Notes: generated from the sequence alone by a model not told the origin. A DNA stretch of 36,613 bases from CAVXAE01 sp044225565 (GCA_044225565.1 JBGAIL010000025.1:1-36613), one strand, 5' to 3'; numbered from the stretch's first letter, positions 17,601-25,625 are shown. Translations and numbers: made by a program.

Positions 17601-18147
17601 ATACGTCGCGGGCGTTCGCGAGAACGGCGGGCAGTACACTCACGCGGCCATCTGGGTCGTGCGCGCCATGGCGGAGGCGGGGCGTCGCGATCGCGCGATG
17701 CAGCTGTTCGAGGGCATCAACCCGATCCATCACAGCCTCGACGAGGAGGCCGCCGACAAATACAAGGTGGAGCCTTACGTCGTCGCCGCGGATATCTATG
17801 GCGCCGAGCCGCACGTGGGCCGCGGCGGCTGGACCTGGTACACCGGCTCGGCCGGTTGGATGTATCGCGTGGCCGTCGAGACGCTGCTCGGGTTCAGCAT
17901 CGAGGAGGGGAGGCTCGTCCGCCTCGAGCCGCGCGTCCCGGATGTGTGGGACGGGTTCCAGATTTGCTATCGTGCCGGGGATGGCACCCGCCTCGTACTG
18001 GACGTTCGCAACCCGCAGCGCCAGGCCGCCCGCATCGCCGGCGCGACGCTGGATGGTGAAGCGCTCGAGCTCCAGGCCGGCGTGTTGCGCTTCGCGATGC
18101 CGCGCACCGGCAAGGAGCATCGCATCGTGGTAACGCTCCGGGACTGA
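14698..18147 (+). CDS. GH94 glycoside phosphorylase, similar to the C-terminal part of cyclic beta-1,2-glucan synthase; predicted 1,2-beta-oligoglucan phosphorylase
   Basis: A 1149-residue GH94 enzyme with no signal peptide, so cytoplasmic. The first ~290 residues resemble the beta-sandwich before the GH94 part of NdvB (LLITPAGAGFSAFEDCLLTV, YVRDLETGEFWSACGQP). A second related unit begins near residue 325 (LFDNGFGGFSEDGREYRM, YVRDEDTGEFWSPLP). The (alpha/alpha)6 catalytic part carries QSGGAFGFRDQIQD (683-696), GDWNDGM (from 822; general-acid Asp motif of GH94) and HVGRGGWTWYTGSAGWMYR near the end. NdvB's membrane glycosyltransferase half is absent. Size and layout fit 1,2-beta-oligoglucan phosphorylases (EC 2.4.1.333), which turn sophoro-oligosaccharides plus phosphate into alpha-glucose 1-phosphate. 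GH144 follows 6 bases later. Another GH94 specificity is possible. A GTG at 14695 is an alternative start. Confidence 0.9.
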   Translation: MSAHGAESAGFAGAQWLANEQYALLITPAGAGFSAFEDCLLTVWRADPAETAYGVVLYVRDLETGEFWSACGQPLPGQAAGRVRREPAGIVIEREHAGIASQVLARLSGAAEVRACRLENRGSTPCRIEITSFVEVALDHPAGFDGHPAFSKLFVQTAWEAQQQILTASRRPRGHGDSWPHLAHALLDATVTDFLSDRPGFIGRGRNLDAPRALMDEKGLGRMHGNVLDPALSLRTVVEMEPGESRSMRFVLAVDREAGNLPARIQTLRAEPPSGLPAADDARAPAKVRPMWLDLAVGLQSRLTAEVRHRVKPPQASRTPQEVTPPRLFDNGFGGFSEDGREYRMHLARQPDGSLRLPPAPWTNVIANTELGFLVSEKGASSVWGRNSREHRITPWRNDAVVDPHCDAFYVRDEDTGEFWSPLPGPTPAGGDFDVRHGFGYSTWKHHRGELGHEVTLFVPEADPVHIARIRIGNMGTRRRRLALYAYNQWVLGSTPEATRPTVTTEFSSELQAVLARNPAAPISPNGIGFAACTRTPLDGWCTDRVAFLGSPGSAAAPEALVKGGALVATQASASSQGERLAQVVDPCAVLRAVIEIEPGRSHEIAFLLGEARNADHLGTLLARYREPGAVDATLEAVRRSWSEALAPLQVKTPSRAFDLMVNGWLPYQNLACRLRARTAFYQSGGAFGFRDQIQDASGLVFLNPELTRAQILLHAAHQFVEGDVLHWWHPPQDKGMRTRFADDLLWLPWIAAYYIRVTGDRAVLDERVPFVEARALAEGEDETYLQPRVSGQIADLYEHCCRAIDRSLKRGQHGLPLFGTGDWNDGMNRVGRQGRGESVWMGFFLHTVLGDFLPLCEQRGDSARVDRYRAHQESLRTALNEDGWDGEWYRRGWYDNGAVLGSKASDECRIDALAQAWSVISKTAPSARAAQALDSVERHLVDDGEKLIRLLTPPFVDTPNDPGYIKGYVAGVRENGGQYTHAAIWVVRAMAEAGRRDRAMQLFEGINPIHHSLDEEAADKYKVEPYVVAADIYGAEPHVGRGGWTWYTGSAGWMYRVAVETLLGFSIEEGRLVRLEPRVPDVWDGFQICYRAGDGTRLVLDVRNPQRQAARIAGATLDGEALELQAGVLRFAMPRTGKEHRIVVTLRD

Positions 18148-18153
18148 GCGCGG

Positions 18154-19602
18154 ATGCTAGTGGCGACCGGCAACCGATTGCGCAATCTCTTCCTCGTGCT
18201 CGTCGCGGTGACGGTGTCCGCCTGCACCACGACGCCTCGTCAGCCCCCGGGGATACCGCCTTTGAACTACCTCGCGCTGGACCCTCTGTTCGACGACATC
18301 CAGGAGCGCACCTTCCGTTTCTTCTGGGAAGTGTCCGATCCGGTGAACGGCATGATGCCGGACCGCCATCCTGCGCCGGCGCCGGCGAGCATCGCGGCCA
18401 TCGGGTTCGCGCTCACGGCATATCCCATCGGCGTGGAGCGGGGGTACATTCCGCGAGAGCAGGCTCGCGATCGCACGCTCACCACGTTGCGCTTCCTGCG
18501 CGATGCGCCGCAAGGGCCCGAGCCCACCGGCAAGGCCGGCTACCACGGGTTCTTCTATCACTTCCTCGACATGTCGACGGGAACGCGCTTCGGCGCGAAC
18601 GAGCTTTCCACGGTCGATACTGCGCTGCTGATATCGGGCGTGCTGTTCGCCGCCGGGTATTTCGATGCCGACACGCCCGAGGAGCAGGAGATCCGCTCCG
18701 TCGCGGACGAGCTGTATCGGCGCGTCGAGTGGACGTGGGCGATGCCGCGCCCGCCTTCCATCACGCTCGCGTGGTCGCCGGAGCAGGGCTTCTTCAAATA
18801 CGACTGGCGCGGGTACAACGAGTCGATGATGGTGTACATCCTCGCGCTCGGCTCGCCCACCTACGCGCCTTCCAACGATGCGTGGCAGGCATGGCTTTCG
18901 CGCTACGAGCAGAGCTGGGGCAAGCTCGGGGGCACCGAGCATCTCACGTTCGCTCCGATGTTCGGCCACCAGTATGCGGCGGTGTGGATCGACTACCGCG
19001 GCATCCAGGACGGCTACATGCGGGAGCGGGGCTTCGACTACTTCGAGAACAGCCGTCGCGCGGTGTACTCGCAGCGGGCTTACGCCATCGAGAATCCCAT
19101 GGGCTGGCGCGGCTACAGCAAGGACGTGTGGGGCATCACGGCGAGCGACGGGCCGGCCGACGTCTATCTGCCGTATCAGAACGAGATCCGCATCTTCCGC
19201 ACCTACGCTGCCCGCGGCGTCGGATTGAACCCGGCCCACAACTACGACGACGGCACCATCGCACCCACCGCGGCGCTCGCTTCGCTGCCGTTCGCGCCGG
19301 AGATCGTGATTCCCGCCGTGCAGGAAATGCACAAGCAGTACGGCCAGCACATCTACGGGCGGTACGGCTTCCTCGACGCGTTCAACATGAGCTTCCGCTA
19401 CGACAACGTGAAGCTGCTGCACGGCCGGCGCGTGCCGGGCTTCGGCTGGGTGGACACGGACTACCTCGGCATCGACCAGGGGCCGATCCTCGCGATGATC
19501 GAGAACTATCGCAGCGAGCTCGTGTGGAGCGTGATGCGCTCGAACCCGTACCTCCGCCGCGGCCTGCAGCGCGCCGGGTTCACGGGTGGGTGGCTGGAGT
19601 GA
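18154..19602 (+). CDS. GH144-type glycoamylase-family lipoprotein, predicted endo-beta-1,2-glucanase
   Basis: A 482-residue lipoprotein of the Glycoamylase/GH144 family, whose characterised members are endo-beta-1,2-glucanases. The lipobox is VSAC, with Cys24 followed by Thr, so the Lol +2 rule would place it in the outer membrane. Family signatures run in order: RTFRFFWEVSDPVNGMMPDR, SIAAIGFALTAYPIGVERG, WRGYNESMMVYILALGSPT, PMFGHQYAAVWIDYRGIQD, YDDGTIAPTAALASLPFAPE, YGFLDAFNMSF and WVDTDYLGIDQGPILAMIENY. Length fits the family plus a lipoprotein leader. It starts 6 bases after the GH94 stop. The pairing with an NdvB-like GH94 enzyme makes the beta-1,2-glucan assignment much stronger than either gene alone. 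A GTG at 18160 is an alternative start. Confidence 0.9.
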   Translation: MLVATGNRLRNLFLVLVAVTVSACTTTPRQPPGIPPLNYLALDPLFDDIQERTFRFFWEVSDPVNGMMPDRHPAPAPASIAAIGFALTAYPIGVERGYIPREQARDRTLTTLRFLRDAPQGPEPTGKAGYHGFFYHFLDMSTGTRFGANELSTVDTALLISGVLFAAGYFDADTPEEQEIRSVADELYRRVEWTWAMPRPPSITLAWSPEQGFFKYDWRGYNESMMVYILALGSPTYAPSNDAWQAWLSRYEQSWGKLGGTEHLTFAPMFGHQYAAVWIDYRGIQDGYMRERGFDYFENSRRAVYSQRAYAIENPMGWRGYSKDVWGITASDGPADVYLPYQNEIRIFRTYAARGVGLNPAHNYDDGTIAPTAALASLPFAPEIVIPAVQEMHKQYGQHIYGRYGFLDAFNMSFRYDNVKLLHGRRVPGFGWVDTDYLGIDQGPILAMIENYRSELVWSVMRSNPYLRRGLQRAGFTGGWLE

Positions 19603-19651
19603 GGCCTTCATCGGCAGGTGTGAAGGATGCTGCGACCCTGATGCGGTGGAG

Positions 19652-19717
19652 GGGGTCCGGCCTTGTAATGCGCGTCGCCACGCTTTTACGGCGAAGCGCA
19701 TTGCAAGGCCTGATCCC
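19652..19717. repeat. Long REP-like palindrome spanning the start of the solute-binding protein gene
   Basis: An imperfect inverted repeat has 28-base arms (19652-19679 and 19690-19717) around a 10-base loop. The inner 19 bases of each arm match at 17 of 19 positions, the outer 9 at 7 of 9. The inner arms begin CCTTGTAATGCGC and end GCGCATTGCAAGG. It resembles a mobile REP/RAYT-type extragenic palindrome. It covers ATG 19668 and about the first 16 codons of the solute-binding protein, so the element supplies part of the signal peptide. Confidence 0.7.
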
Positions 19718-21026
19718 ACTCTTTGCATCGCTCATCGCCGGGTGCTCGGGCGGCGGCGAGGTCACGGTGCTCAAGTTCTGGGCGATGGGCCGCGAGGCCG
19801 AGGTGGTGCGCGCGCTCGTGCCGGAATTCGAAAGCCGGCATCCCGGCGTGAAGGTGGAAGTGCAGCAGCTGCCAGTGACTTCGGCGCACGAGAAGCTGCT
19901 CACCGCCTTTGCGGGCGATTCCACGCCGGACGTCTGCCAGCTCGGCAACACCTGGATCGCCGAGCTCACCACGCTCGGCGCGCTCGATCCGCTCGATGAG
20001 CGCGTCGCCGCCTCGAAGGTCGTGGACCGTGCGGATTACTTCGAAAGCATCTGGGCGACGAACGTGGTCGACGGGCGTACCTGGGGCGTTCCGTGGTACG
20101 TGGACACCCGGCTGCTCTTTTACCGGAAGGACATCCTCGCCAGGGCGGGCTACGACCATCCGCCGCAGAACTGGACCGAATGGCACGAGATGATGCTCGC
20201 GATCAAGCGCGTGGTCGGTCCCGAGAATTTCGCCGTGCTGGCGCCGCTGAACGAATTCGAGCCGCTGCAGATCCTGGCGCTGCAGCAGCCGGAAGAGATG
20301 CTGCGGGACGGTGGACGCTACGGAAATTTCCGGAGCGAGTCCTTCCGCAAGGCGTTGTCCTTCTATACCTCGCTGTTCGAGGAGAAGCTGGCGCCCCCCT
20401 TCACCAACACGCAGATTTCCAACGTGTGGCTGGAGCTCGGGCGCGGATACTATTCCTTCTATATCTCCGGCCCCTGGAACATCGGTGAGTTCAAACGGCG
20501 GTTGCGCGCCGACCAGCAGGACACCTGGATGACGGCGTCCATGCCCGGGCCTGAAGGGCCGGGCGTCTCGACCGCGGGCGGCTCGAGTCTGGTGGTATTC
20601 CAGCGCTCCAGGAACAAGGCGCTGGCGTGGGAGTTCATCGAGTTCCTCTCGCATCCAGCGCAGCAGCAGCGCCTCCACGAACTGACGGGGGATTTGCCGC
20701 CGCGGCGCTCTACCTGGCAGACGCCTCAGCTCGCCAATGACGTTTACTCGAAAGCGTTCCGGGCGCAGCTCGAGCGGTTGCGCCCCGTTCCACAGGTACC
20801 GGAATGGGAGCGCATCATGGAAGAGATGAAGCTCATGGCCGAGCGAGTGAGTCGTGGCGCCGAAACCCCGGATCAGGGCGTGACGCGCCTCGATGCGCGT
20901 GTTGACCGTATGCTCGAGAAGCGCAGATGGATGCTGGCGCAGCGGGAGGAGCAGCGGGCTGCTGCGACGCGGGCGCCCGACGCGCGCGCCGTCGCCTCGA
21001 ATGGCTCGAGAGGGCAAGGCTCGTGA
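19668..21026 (+). CDS. Sugar ABC transporter solute-binding lipoprotein (family 1)
   Basis: A substrate-binding protein of the MalE/UgpB class, 452 residues. The lipobox is LIAGC with Cys26; the mature protein begins CSGGGEVTVLKFWAMGREAE. Typical features are the HPGVKVEVQQLPVTSAHEKL segment, DSTPDVCQLGNTW, WGVPWYVDTRLLFYRKDILA, YISGPWNIGEF and ALAWEFIEFLSHPAQQQ. The start is uncertain: ATG 19668 lies inside a long palindrome, and ATG 19641 would add nine residues. The last ~25 residues are Arg/Ala-rich and lie outside the fold. Its stop overlaps the first permease start (GTGA). Downstream of GH144, its likely ligand is a sophoro-oligosaccharide, by analogy with the binding protein of the Listeria beta-1,2-glucan operon. 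Confidence 0.92.
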   Translation: MRVATLLRRSALQGLIPLFASLIAGCSGGGEVTVLKFWAMGREAEVVRALVPEFESRHPGVKVEVQQLPVTSAHEKLLTAFAGDSTPDVCQLGNTWIAELTTLGALDPLDERVAASKVVDRADYFESIWATNVVDGRTWGVPWYVDTRLLFYRKDILARAGYDHPPQNWTEWHEMMLAIKRVVGPENFAVLAPLNEFEPLQILALQQPEEMLRDGGRYGNFRSESFRKALSFYTSLFEEKLAPPFTNTQISNVWLELGRGYYSFYISGPWNIGEFKRRLRADQQDTWMTASMPGPEGPGVSTAGGSSLVVFQRSRNKALAWEFIEFLSHPAQQQRLHELTGDLPPRRSTWQTPQLANDVYSKAFRAQLERLRPVPQVPEWERIMEEMKLMAERVSRGAETPDQGVTRLDARVDRMLEKRRWMLAQREEQRAAATRAPDARAVASNGSRGQGS

Positions 21027-21901
21027 AGCTGCAGAGCAAAGGCTGGCTGTTCGTGGCGCCCGCCGTCGCGGTGATCGGCGCATTCTTCGTGCTGCCGGTC
21101 ATCGTGGCATTCGCCCTCAGCTTCACGGACTTCGACATCTACGCGCTCGCGGACATCGGCAACATGCGGTTCGTCGGGCTCGAGAACTACGCGAACCTGT
21201 TGCACACGCCGCTTTTCTGGCAGGCCCTGGGCAACACCGCCTGGTTCGTGATCATGGGCGTGCCGCTGTCGCTCGCGGCATCGCTCGGCGCCGCATTGCT
21301 GGTGAACTCGCAATTCAACAAGGCGCCGGCCTTCTTCCGCACGGCGTATTTCGCGCCGGTGGTCACCACGCTGGTCGCCGTTGCCGTCGTGTGGCGCTAT
21401 CTCTTCCACACGCGCTACGGGCTCATCAACTACGCGCTCGCCAAGCTCGGCCTGCCGGCGCCGGACTGGCTCGGCGACCCGCACTGGTCCATGCCCGCCA
21501 TCGTGATCCTCGCGGTGTGGAAGAACTTCGGCTACAACATGATCATCTTCGTCGCCGCGCTGCAGGCGATCCCGCACGACCTGTACGAGGCCGCGCGCAT
21601 CGACGGCGCCTCGTTCCGGCAGGAGCTGCGGCACATCACGCTGCCGCTGCTGCAGCCCACCTTCGTGCTGGTGGGCATCCTCACCATCGCCGGCTACTTC
21701 CAGCTGTTCGCCGAGCCTTACGTGATGACGCAGGGCGGGCCGCTGCAGAGCACGGTGAGCGTGCTGTATTTCATGTACGACGAAGGCTTCAAGTGGTGGA
21801 ACCTCGGGTCCGCCTCGGCGGTGGCGTTCGTGCTGTTCGTGGTGATCCTGGCCGTGACCGCGTATCCGATCCGGCGCCTGCGGCAGGAGTCGGCTGCATG
21901 A
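21023..21901 (+). CDS. Sugar ABC transporter permease (MalF/UgpA type)
   Basis: An inner-membrane permease of 292 residues with six predicted helices, beginning WLFVAPAVAVIGAFFVLPVI. The EAA loop that contacts the ATPase is EAARIDGASFRQELRHITLP. GTG 21023 is chosen as the start: it overlaps the binding-protein stop as GTGA, has AGGGCAAGG upstream, and homology begins at once. An ATG at 20927 would add a low-complexity tail that is really the binding-protein reading region. With the next gene it forms the channel of a CUT1-family importer, probably for beta-1,2-linked gluco-oligosaccharides. The ATPase is not adjacent; the candidate lies at 27107-28195. Confidence 0.93.
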   Translation: MKLQSKGWLFVAPAVAVIGAFFVLPVIVAFALSFTDFDIYALADIGNMRFVGLENYANLLHTPLFWQALGNTAWFVIMGVPLSLAASLGAALLVNSQFNKAPAFFRTAYFAPVVTTLVAVAVVWRYLFHTRYGLINYALAKLGLPAPDWLGDPHWSMPAIVILAVWKNFGYNMIIFVAALQAIPHDLYEAARIDGASFRQELRHITLPLLQPTFVLVGILTIAGYFQLFAEPYVMTQGGPLQSTVSVLYFMYDEGFKWWNLGSASAVAFVLFVVILAVTAYPIRRLRQESAA

Positions 21902-22719
21902 CGCGAGCTCCGGCAAGCGCGATCGTCAACGGGCTGCTGATCGGCGGCGCCTTCCTCACGCTGTTCCCGCTGCTCTGGATGCTCTCGGTCTCGTTCATGC
22001 CCGCCGGCGCCGCGAGCGTCTTTCCGCCGCCGTTGCTGCCGAAGCAGGCCACGCTGGAGAACTACCGCCAGCTCTTCGCCCAGGAGCAGATGGGCCGCTA
22101 TTTCGTGAACAGCCTCATCGTCGCCACGGCGGCGACGCTCTGCTCGCTGCTCTTCAACGGCCTCGCGGGCTACGCCTTCGCGAAGCTGCGCTTCGCCGGT
22201 CGCGAGCGGCTCATGAAGCTGCTGCTGGCCGGCCTGCTGATCCCCGCGCAGGTCACCATGATCCCGCTCTTCGGCATGATGAAGATGCTGGGCCTCGTGA
22301 ACACCTACGCGAGCCTGGTGGTGCCGGCGATGGCGACGATCTTCGGCATCTTCCTCGTGCGCCAGTACGCGCTCTCGATCCCGGACGAGCTCATCGACGC
22401 GGCGCGCATCGACGGCGCGGGCGAGTTTCGCATCTTCCGCTCCATCGTGCTGCCGCTGCTCGCGCCCATCCTGGTGACGCTCGGTATCTTCACGTTCCTC
22501 GGCACCTGGAACGACTTCATGTGGCCGCTGATCGTGATGTCCGACCGCGAGTACCAGACGCTCCCGGTGGCGCTGGCCGGGCTCTCGCGCGAGCACGTGC
22601 AGGACAACGAGCTGATGATGGCGGGCTCCGTGGTCACCATACTGCCGGTGCTGGTGCTGTTCCTCGCGCTGCAGCGTCACTATATCCAGGGCATCCTCAT
22701 GGGGAGCGTCAAAGGATGA
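21898..22719 (+). CDS. Sugar ABC transporter permease (MalG/UgpE type)
   Basis: The second CUT1-family permease, 273 residues with six predicted helices. Marks of the MalG group are the N-terminal GGAFLTLFPLLWMLSVSFMP, the ENYRQLF segment, the EAA loop DAARIDGAGEFRIFRSIVLP, FLGTWNDFMWPLIVMSD and the C-terminal QRHYIQGILMGSVKG. Its ATG overlaps the previous stop (ATGA), and its own stop overlaps the start of the secreted glycosidase-like gene in the same way. Three genes in a row are thus translationally coupled, strong evidence that the glycosidase-like protein serves the same substrate. Confidence 0.94.
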   Translation: MTRAPASAIVNGLLIGGAFLTLFPLLWMLSVSFMPAGAASVFPPPLLPKQATLENYRQLFAQEQMGRYFVNSLIVATAATLCSLLFNGLAGYAFAKLRFAGRERLMKLLLAGLLIPAQVTMIPLFGMMKMLGLVNTYASLVVPAMATIFGIFLVRQYALSIPDELIDAARIDGAGEFRIFRSIVLPLLAPILVTLGIFTFLGTWNDFMWPLIVMSDREYQTLPVALAGLSREHVQDNELMMAGSVVTILPVLVLFLALQRHYIQGILMGSVKG

Positions 22720-25625
22720 GGCTGCGCGTGGCGGCTCTCCTTGCACTGATCATGGTCGCCACCACCGTGCATGCGATCGACGCGTTCGAGGACTCGAAAG
22801 CCTGGCACGTGGTCGTCTCGGACGACGTGATGGGGAAGGTGTCCACCGTGGGCATGCAAGGTGCGCCGAACGCGCCGGCGGAGCCGGCGGCGGCAACCGG
22901 ACAGGCGCTGCGGCTGCAATTCGATTTCAACGGCAAGGCCGGCTGGGCCATGGCCCAGCGGCCCCTGCCGCTCGAGCTGCCTGCGAACTTCGAGATCACG
23001 CTGCGGATTCGTGGTGATGCGAAGCCGAACGACCTGCAGTTCAAGCTCACGGATGCGAGCGGCGAGAACGTGTGGTGGTTCCGCAAGCCGGATTACGTGG
23101 TCCCGGGGGAATGGGAAACGCTGCGCATCCGCAAGCAGGACATCGAGTTCGCGTGGGGACCGACGACGAACCGCGAGTTGCGGCGGACCGCGATGCTCGA
23201 GATCGGCTTCGCGGCCGGGCACGGCGGTGGCGCAGGCTTCCTGGAGATTTCCTCGTTTGAGTTGCGCGAGCTGCCGGTGCAGGCGCCCGAGGCGAGGATG
23301 CCGACACCGAACGAAGTGCTGGGCGATCTGGCGCGCCGCTCACCGCGCGGTCAGTTTCCGAGGGCGTTCATCGGCGAGCAGAACTACTGGACGATCGTCG
23401 GCGTGGATGGCGGTGCCGAGGAAGGCATGCTGTCCGAGGATGGCGCGTTCGAGTTGCGGAAGGCCGCGCCGTCACTCGAGCCATTCCTCACGGTGGATGA
23501 CGTCGCGTACGACTGGTCCAACGTGAAGCCCTCGCAAAGCCTGAGGGATCGATACCTGCCGATGCCCCTCGTGCGCTGGGAGATGCCCGGCGGCGCGCTC
23601 GAAACGGAAGCGTTCGGCGCAGGGGAGCGCGGCGCCGACTATGCGGTGGTGCGCTACGAGTACAAGAACGCGACGCAGCGCGAGCAGGCCGTGACGCTGG
23701 CCATTGCAGTGCGACCCATGCAGGTGAATCCGCCCATGCAGTTCCTGAACGGCGTCGGCGGTGTGGCGCCGATCCGCGAGCTGCGATGGGATGGCCACGC
23801 GCTCTCGATAAACGACACGCATCGGGTAATCCCAGTGCCGGGCATGCATGTAACGGGTGCGCCGGTCGCAGTGGCTGCGCCTTCCGGGGAGCCGGCGTCT
23901 GCGGCCAGCGCCGCGGCAGGCGGGGAGGCTTTCTTTACCGCCCGCAACTTCGAGGCGGCGCCGACGCCGCAAGCCTTGCTCGAGAATGCCGCGCCAGCCG
24001 AACATCTGACTGACGACTCGGGTTTCGCCTCGGGCGCGTTCGTGTATCACCGCAAGGTGCCGGCGGGCGCATCCATCGTCGTCGCCATGCTCGTGCCGTG
24101 GTCGATCGACGCTGCGAAGTTGCCGCAAACCGGTGACGGCGTGGAATGGCTCACCGACGTGCGCCGCCGTACGGCCGCTTTCTGGCACGACTCGCTGGAT
24201 CGTGTGACGCTGACCGGGCCCGAGCCGCTGCAGCCCGTGTTCGACACGCTGCGGACGGCGCTGTCCCACATCCTCATCAACCGCGACGGTCCCGGATTGC
24301 AGCCCGGCTCGCGCAGCTACGAGCGATCCTGGATCCGCGATGGCGCGTTGTCCTCCGCGTCGCTGCTCCGTCTGGGCCACGCGCCCATCGCCCGGGAGTT
24401 CCTGGACTGGTACTCGCAGTTCCTGTTCTCCAACGGCAAGGTTCCCTGCTGCGTGGACTTCCGTGGCGCGGATCCGGTGCCGGAGAACGACAGCCCGGGC
24501 GAATTCCTCTGGCTGGCGAGCGAGCTGCATCGATACACAGGCGACCGGGCCGCGCTCGAGCGCGTGTGGCCGCGGGTCGAGGCGTCGATGCGTTATCTCG
24601 AGAAGCTTCGGCTGCAGGAGCGCACGCCCGCGCAGCGCGGCACGCCTTACTACGGCTTGCTGCCGGCCTCCATCAGCCACGAAGGCTATTCGGCGAAGCC
24701 CATGCATTCTTATTGGGACGACTTCTGGGGCCTCGCGGGATACGACAGCGCCGTGCGCATGGCGCGCGATCTCGGCAAGCGCGACCTGCTGAAGTCCTGG
24801 AGCGCGTCGCAGCGCCAGTTCCGGGCGGACGTGCACGCCTCCATCGAGGCGGCGATGAAGAATCACCGCATCGATTTCATCCCCGGGTGCGCCGAGCTGG
24901 GAGACTTCGACGCCACCTCGACCACGATCGCGCTCTCGCCGGTGGGCGAGGGCGAGCGGCTGCCGCAACGCGAGCTGCGCAACACGTTCGAGCGCTACTG
25001 GCAGGATTTCAGCGCGCGTCGCGAGGACTGGCGTGCCGGAGCCGCTGTTCGCAGCCTCGAGGCCCGCGCCGGCTCGCCTGGCGCTGCGCCGCCCGGGGCT
25101 GCATCGGCGCAAGCCTCGAAATGGCCGGTCTACACGCCTTACGAGATCCGCGCCATCGGCAGCTTCCTGCGGCTGGGCTGGCGCGAGCGCGCCGACGAGC
25201 TGCTGGAGTTCTTCATGGCGGACCGGCGCCCGGCCGGCTGGAATCAGTGGGCCGAAGTCGTTGGTCGCGATGCGCGCGAGCCGCGCTTCATCGGCGACAT
25301 GCCGCACGGCTGGGTGGCGAGCGATTTCATCCGCTCGATCCTCGACATGTTCGCGTACGAGCGGGAGCAGGATGGCGCATTGATTCTCGCAGCGGGAATC
25401 GACCCACGCTGGCTGGAAGGCGAGGGCATCGCCGTCGAAGGGTTGCAGACGCCGTGGGGCGCGCTGGGCTATTCATTGCGGCGCGACGACCATGGCAATG
25501 CGCAGCTGTCGATTTCCGGAGATCTCGCGCCGCCCGGTGGATTCGTGCTCGCGTTGGGTGGCGTCGAGAAGCGTTTCCAGCGTGCGCCAGTGCGCTCGAC
25601 CTTCGAGATTCCGCATGCGCCGTGA
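22716..25625 (+). CDS. Secreted (alpha/alpha)6-barrel glycosidase-like protein with N-terminal carbohydrate-binding-like domain, family unknown
   Basis: A 969-residue periplasmic protein with a signal peptide ending at VHA (about residue 21). Residues ~23-190 look like a jelly-roll carbohydrate-binding domain (FEDSKAWHVVVSDDV; LRLQFDFNGKAGWAMAQRPL; FEITLRIRGDAKPNDLQFKL). A large beta domain (~215-500) follows, then an alpha-helical barrel (~515-900) with SYERSWIRDGALSSASLLRL (534-553) and GCAELGDFDATSTTIAL (Glu727, Asp730, Asp732). The W-I-R-D-G motif and layout recall GH15, GH63 and GH94 clans. Related proteins are often annotated only as discoidin or coagulation-factor-domain proteins. I do not recognise the CAZy family. 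Its ATG overlaps the permease stop (ATGA). The likely role is trimming or debranching the glucan or oligosaccharides in the periplasm. Confidence 0.75.
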   Translation: MRLRVAALLALIMVATTVHAIDAFEDSKAWHVVVSDDVMGKVSTVGMQGAPNAPAEPAAATGQALRLQFDFNGKAGWAMAQRPLPLELPANFEITLRIRGDAKPNDLQFKLTDASGENVWWFRKPDYVVPGEWETLRIRKQDIEFAWGPTTNRELRRTAMLEIGFAAGHGGGAGFLEISSFELRELPVQAPEARMPTPNEVLGDLARRSPRGQFPRAFIGEQNYWTIVGVDGGAEEGMLSEDGAFELRKAAPSLEPFLTVDDVAYDWSNVKPSQSLRDRYLPMPLVRWEMPGGALETEAFGAGERGADYAVVRYEYKNATQREQAVTLAIAVRPMQVNPPMQFLNGVGGVAPIRELRWDGHALSINDTHRVIPVPGMHVTGAPVAVAAPSGEPASAASAAAGGEAFFTARNFEAAPTPQALLENAAPAEHLTDDSGFASGAFVYHRKVPAGASIVVAMLVPWSIDAAKLPQTGDGVEWLTDVRRRTAAFWHDSLDRVTLTGPEPLQPVFDTLRTALSHILINRDGPGLQPGSRSYERSWIRDGALSSASLLRLGHAPIAREFLDWYSQFLFSNGKVPCCVDFRGADPVPENDSPGEFLWLASELHRYTGDRAALERVWPRVEASMRYLEKLRLQERTPAQRGTPYYGLLPASISHEGYSAKPMHSYWDDFWGLAGYDSAVRMARDLGKRDLLKSWSASQRQFRADVHASIEAAMKNHRIDFIPGCAELGDFDATSTTIALSPVGEGERLPQRELRNTFERYWQDFSARREDWRAGAAVRSLEARAGSPGAAPPGAASAQASKWPVYTPYEIRAIGSFLRLGWRERADELLEFFMADRRPAGWNQWAEVVGRDAREPRFIGDMPHGWVASDFIRSILDMFAYEREQDGALILAAGIDPRWLEGEGIAVEGLQTPWGALGYSLRRDDHGNAQLSISGDLAPPGGFVLALGGVEKRFQRAPVRSTFEIPHAP

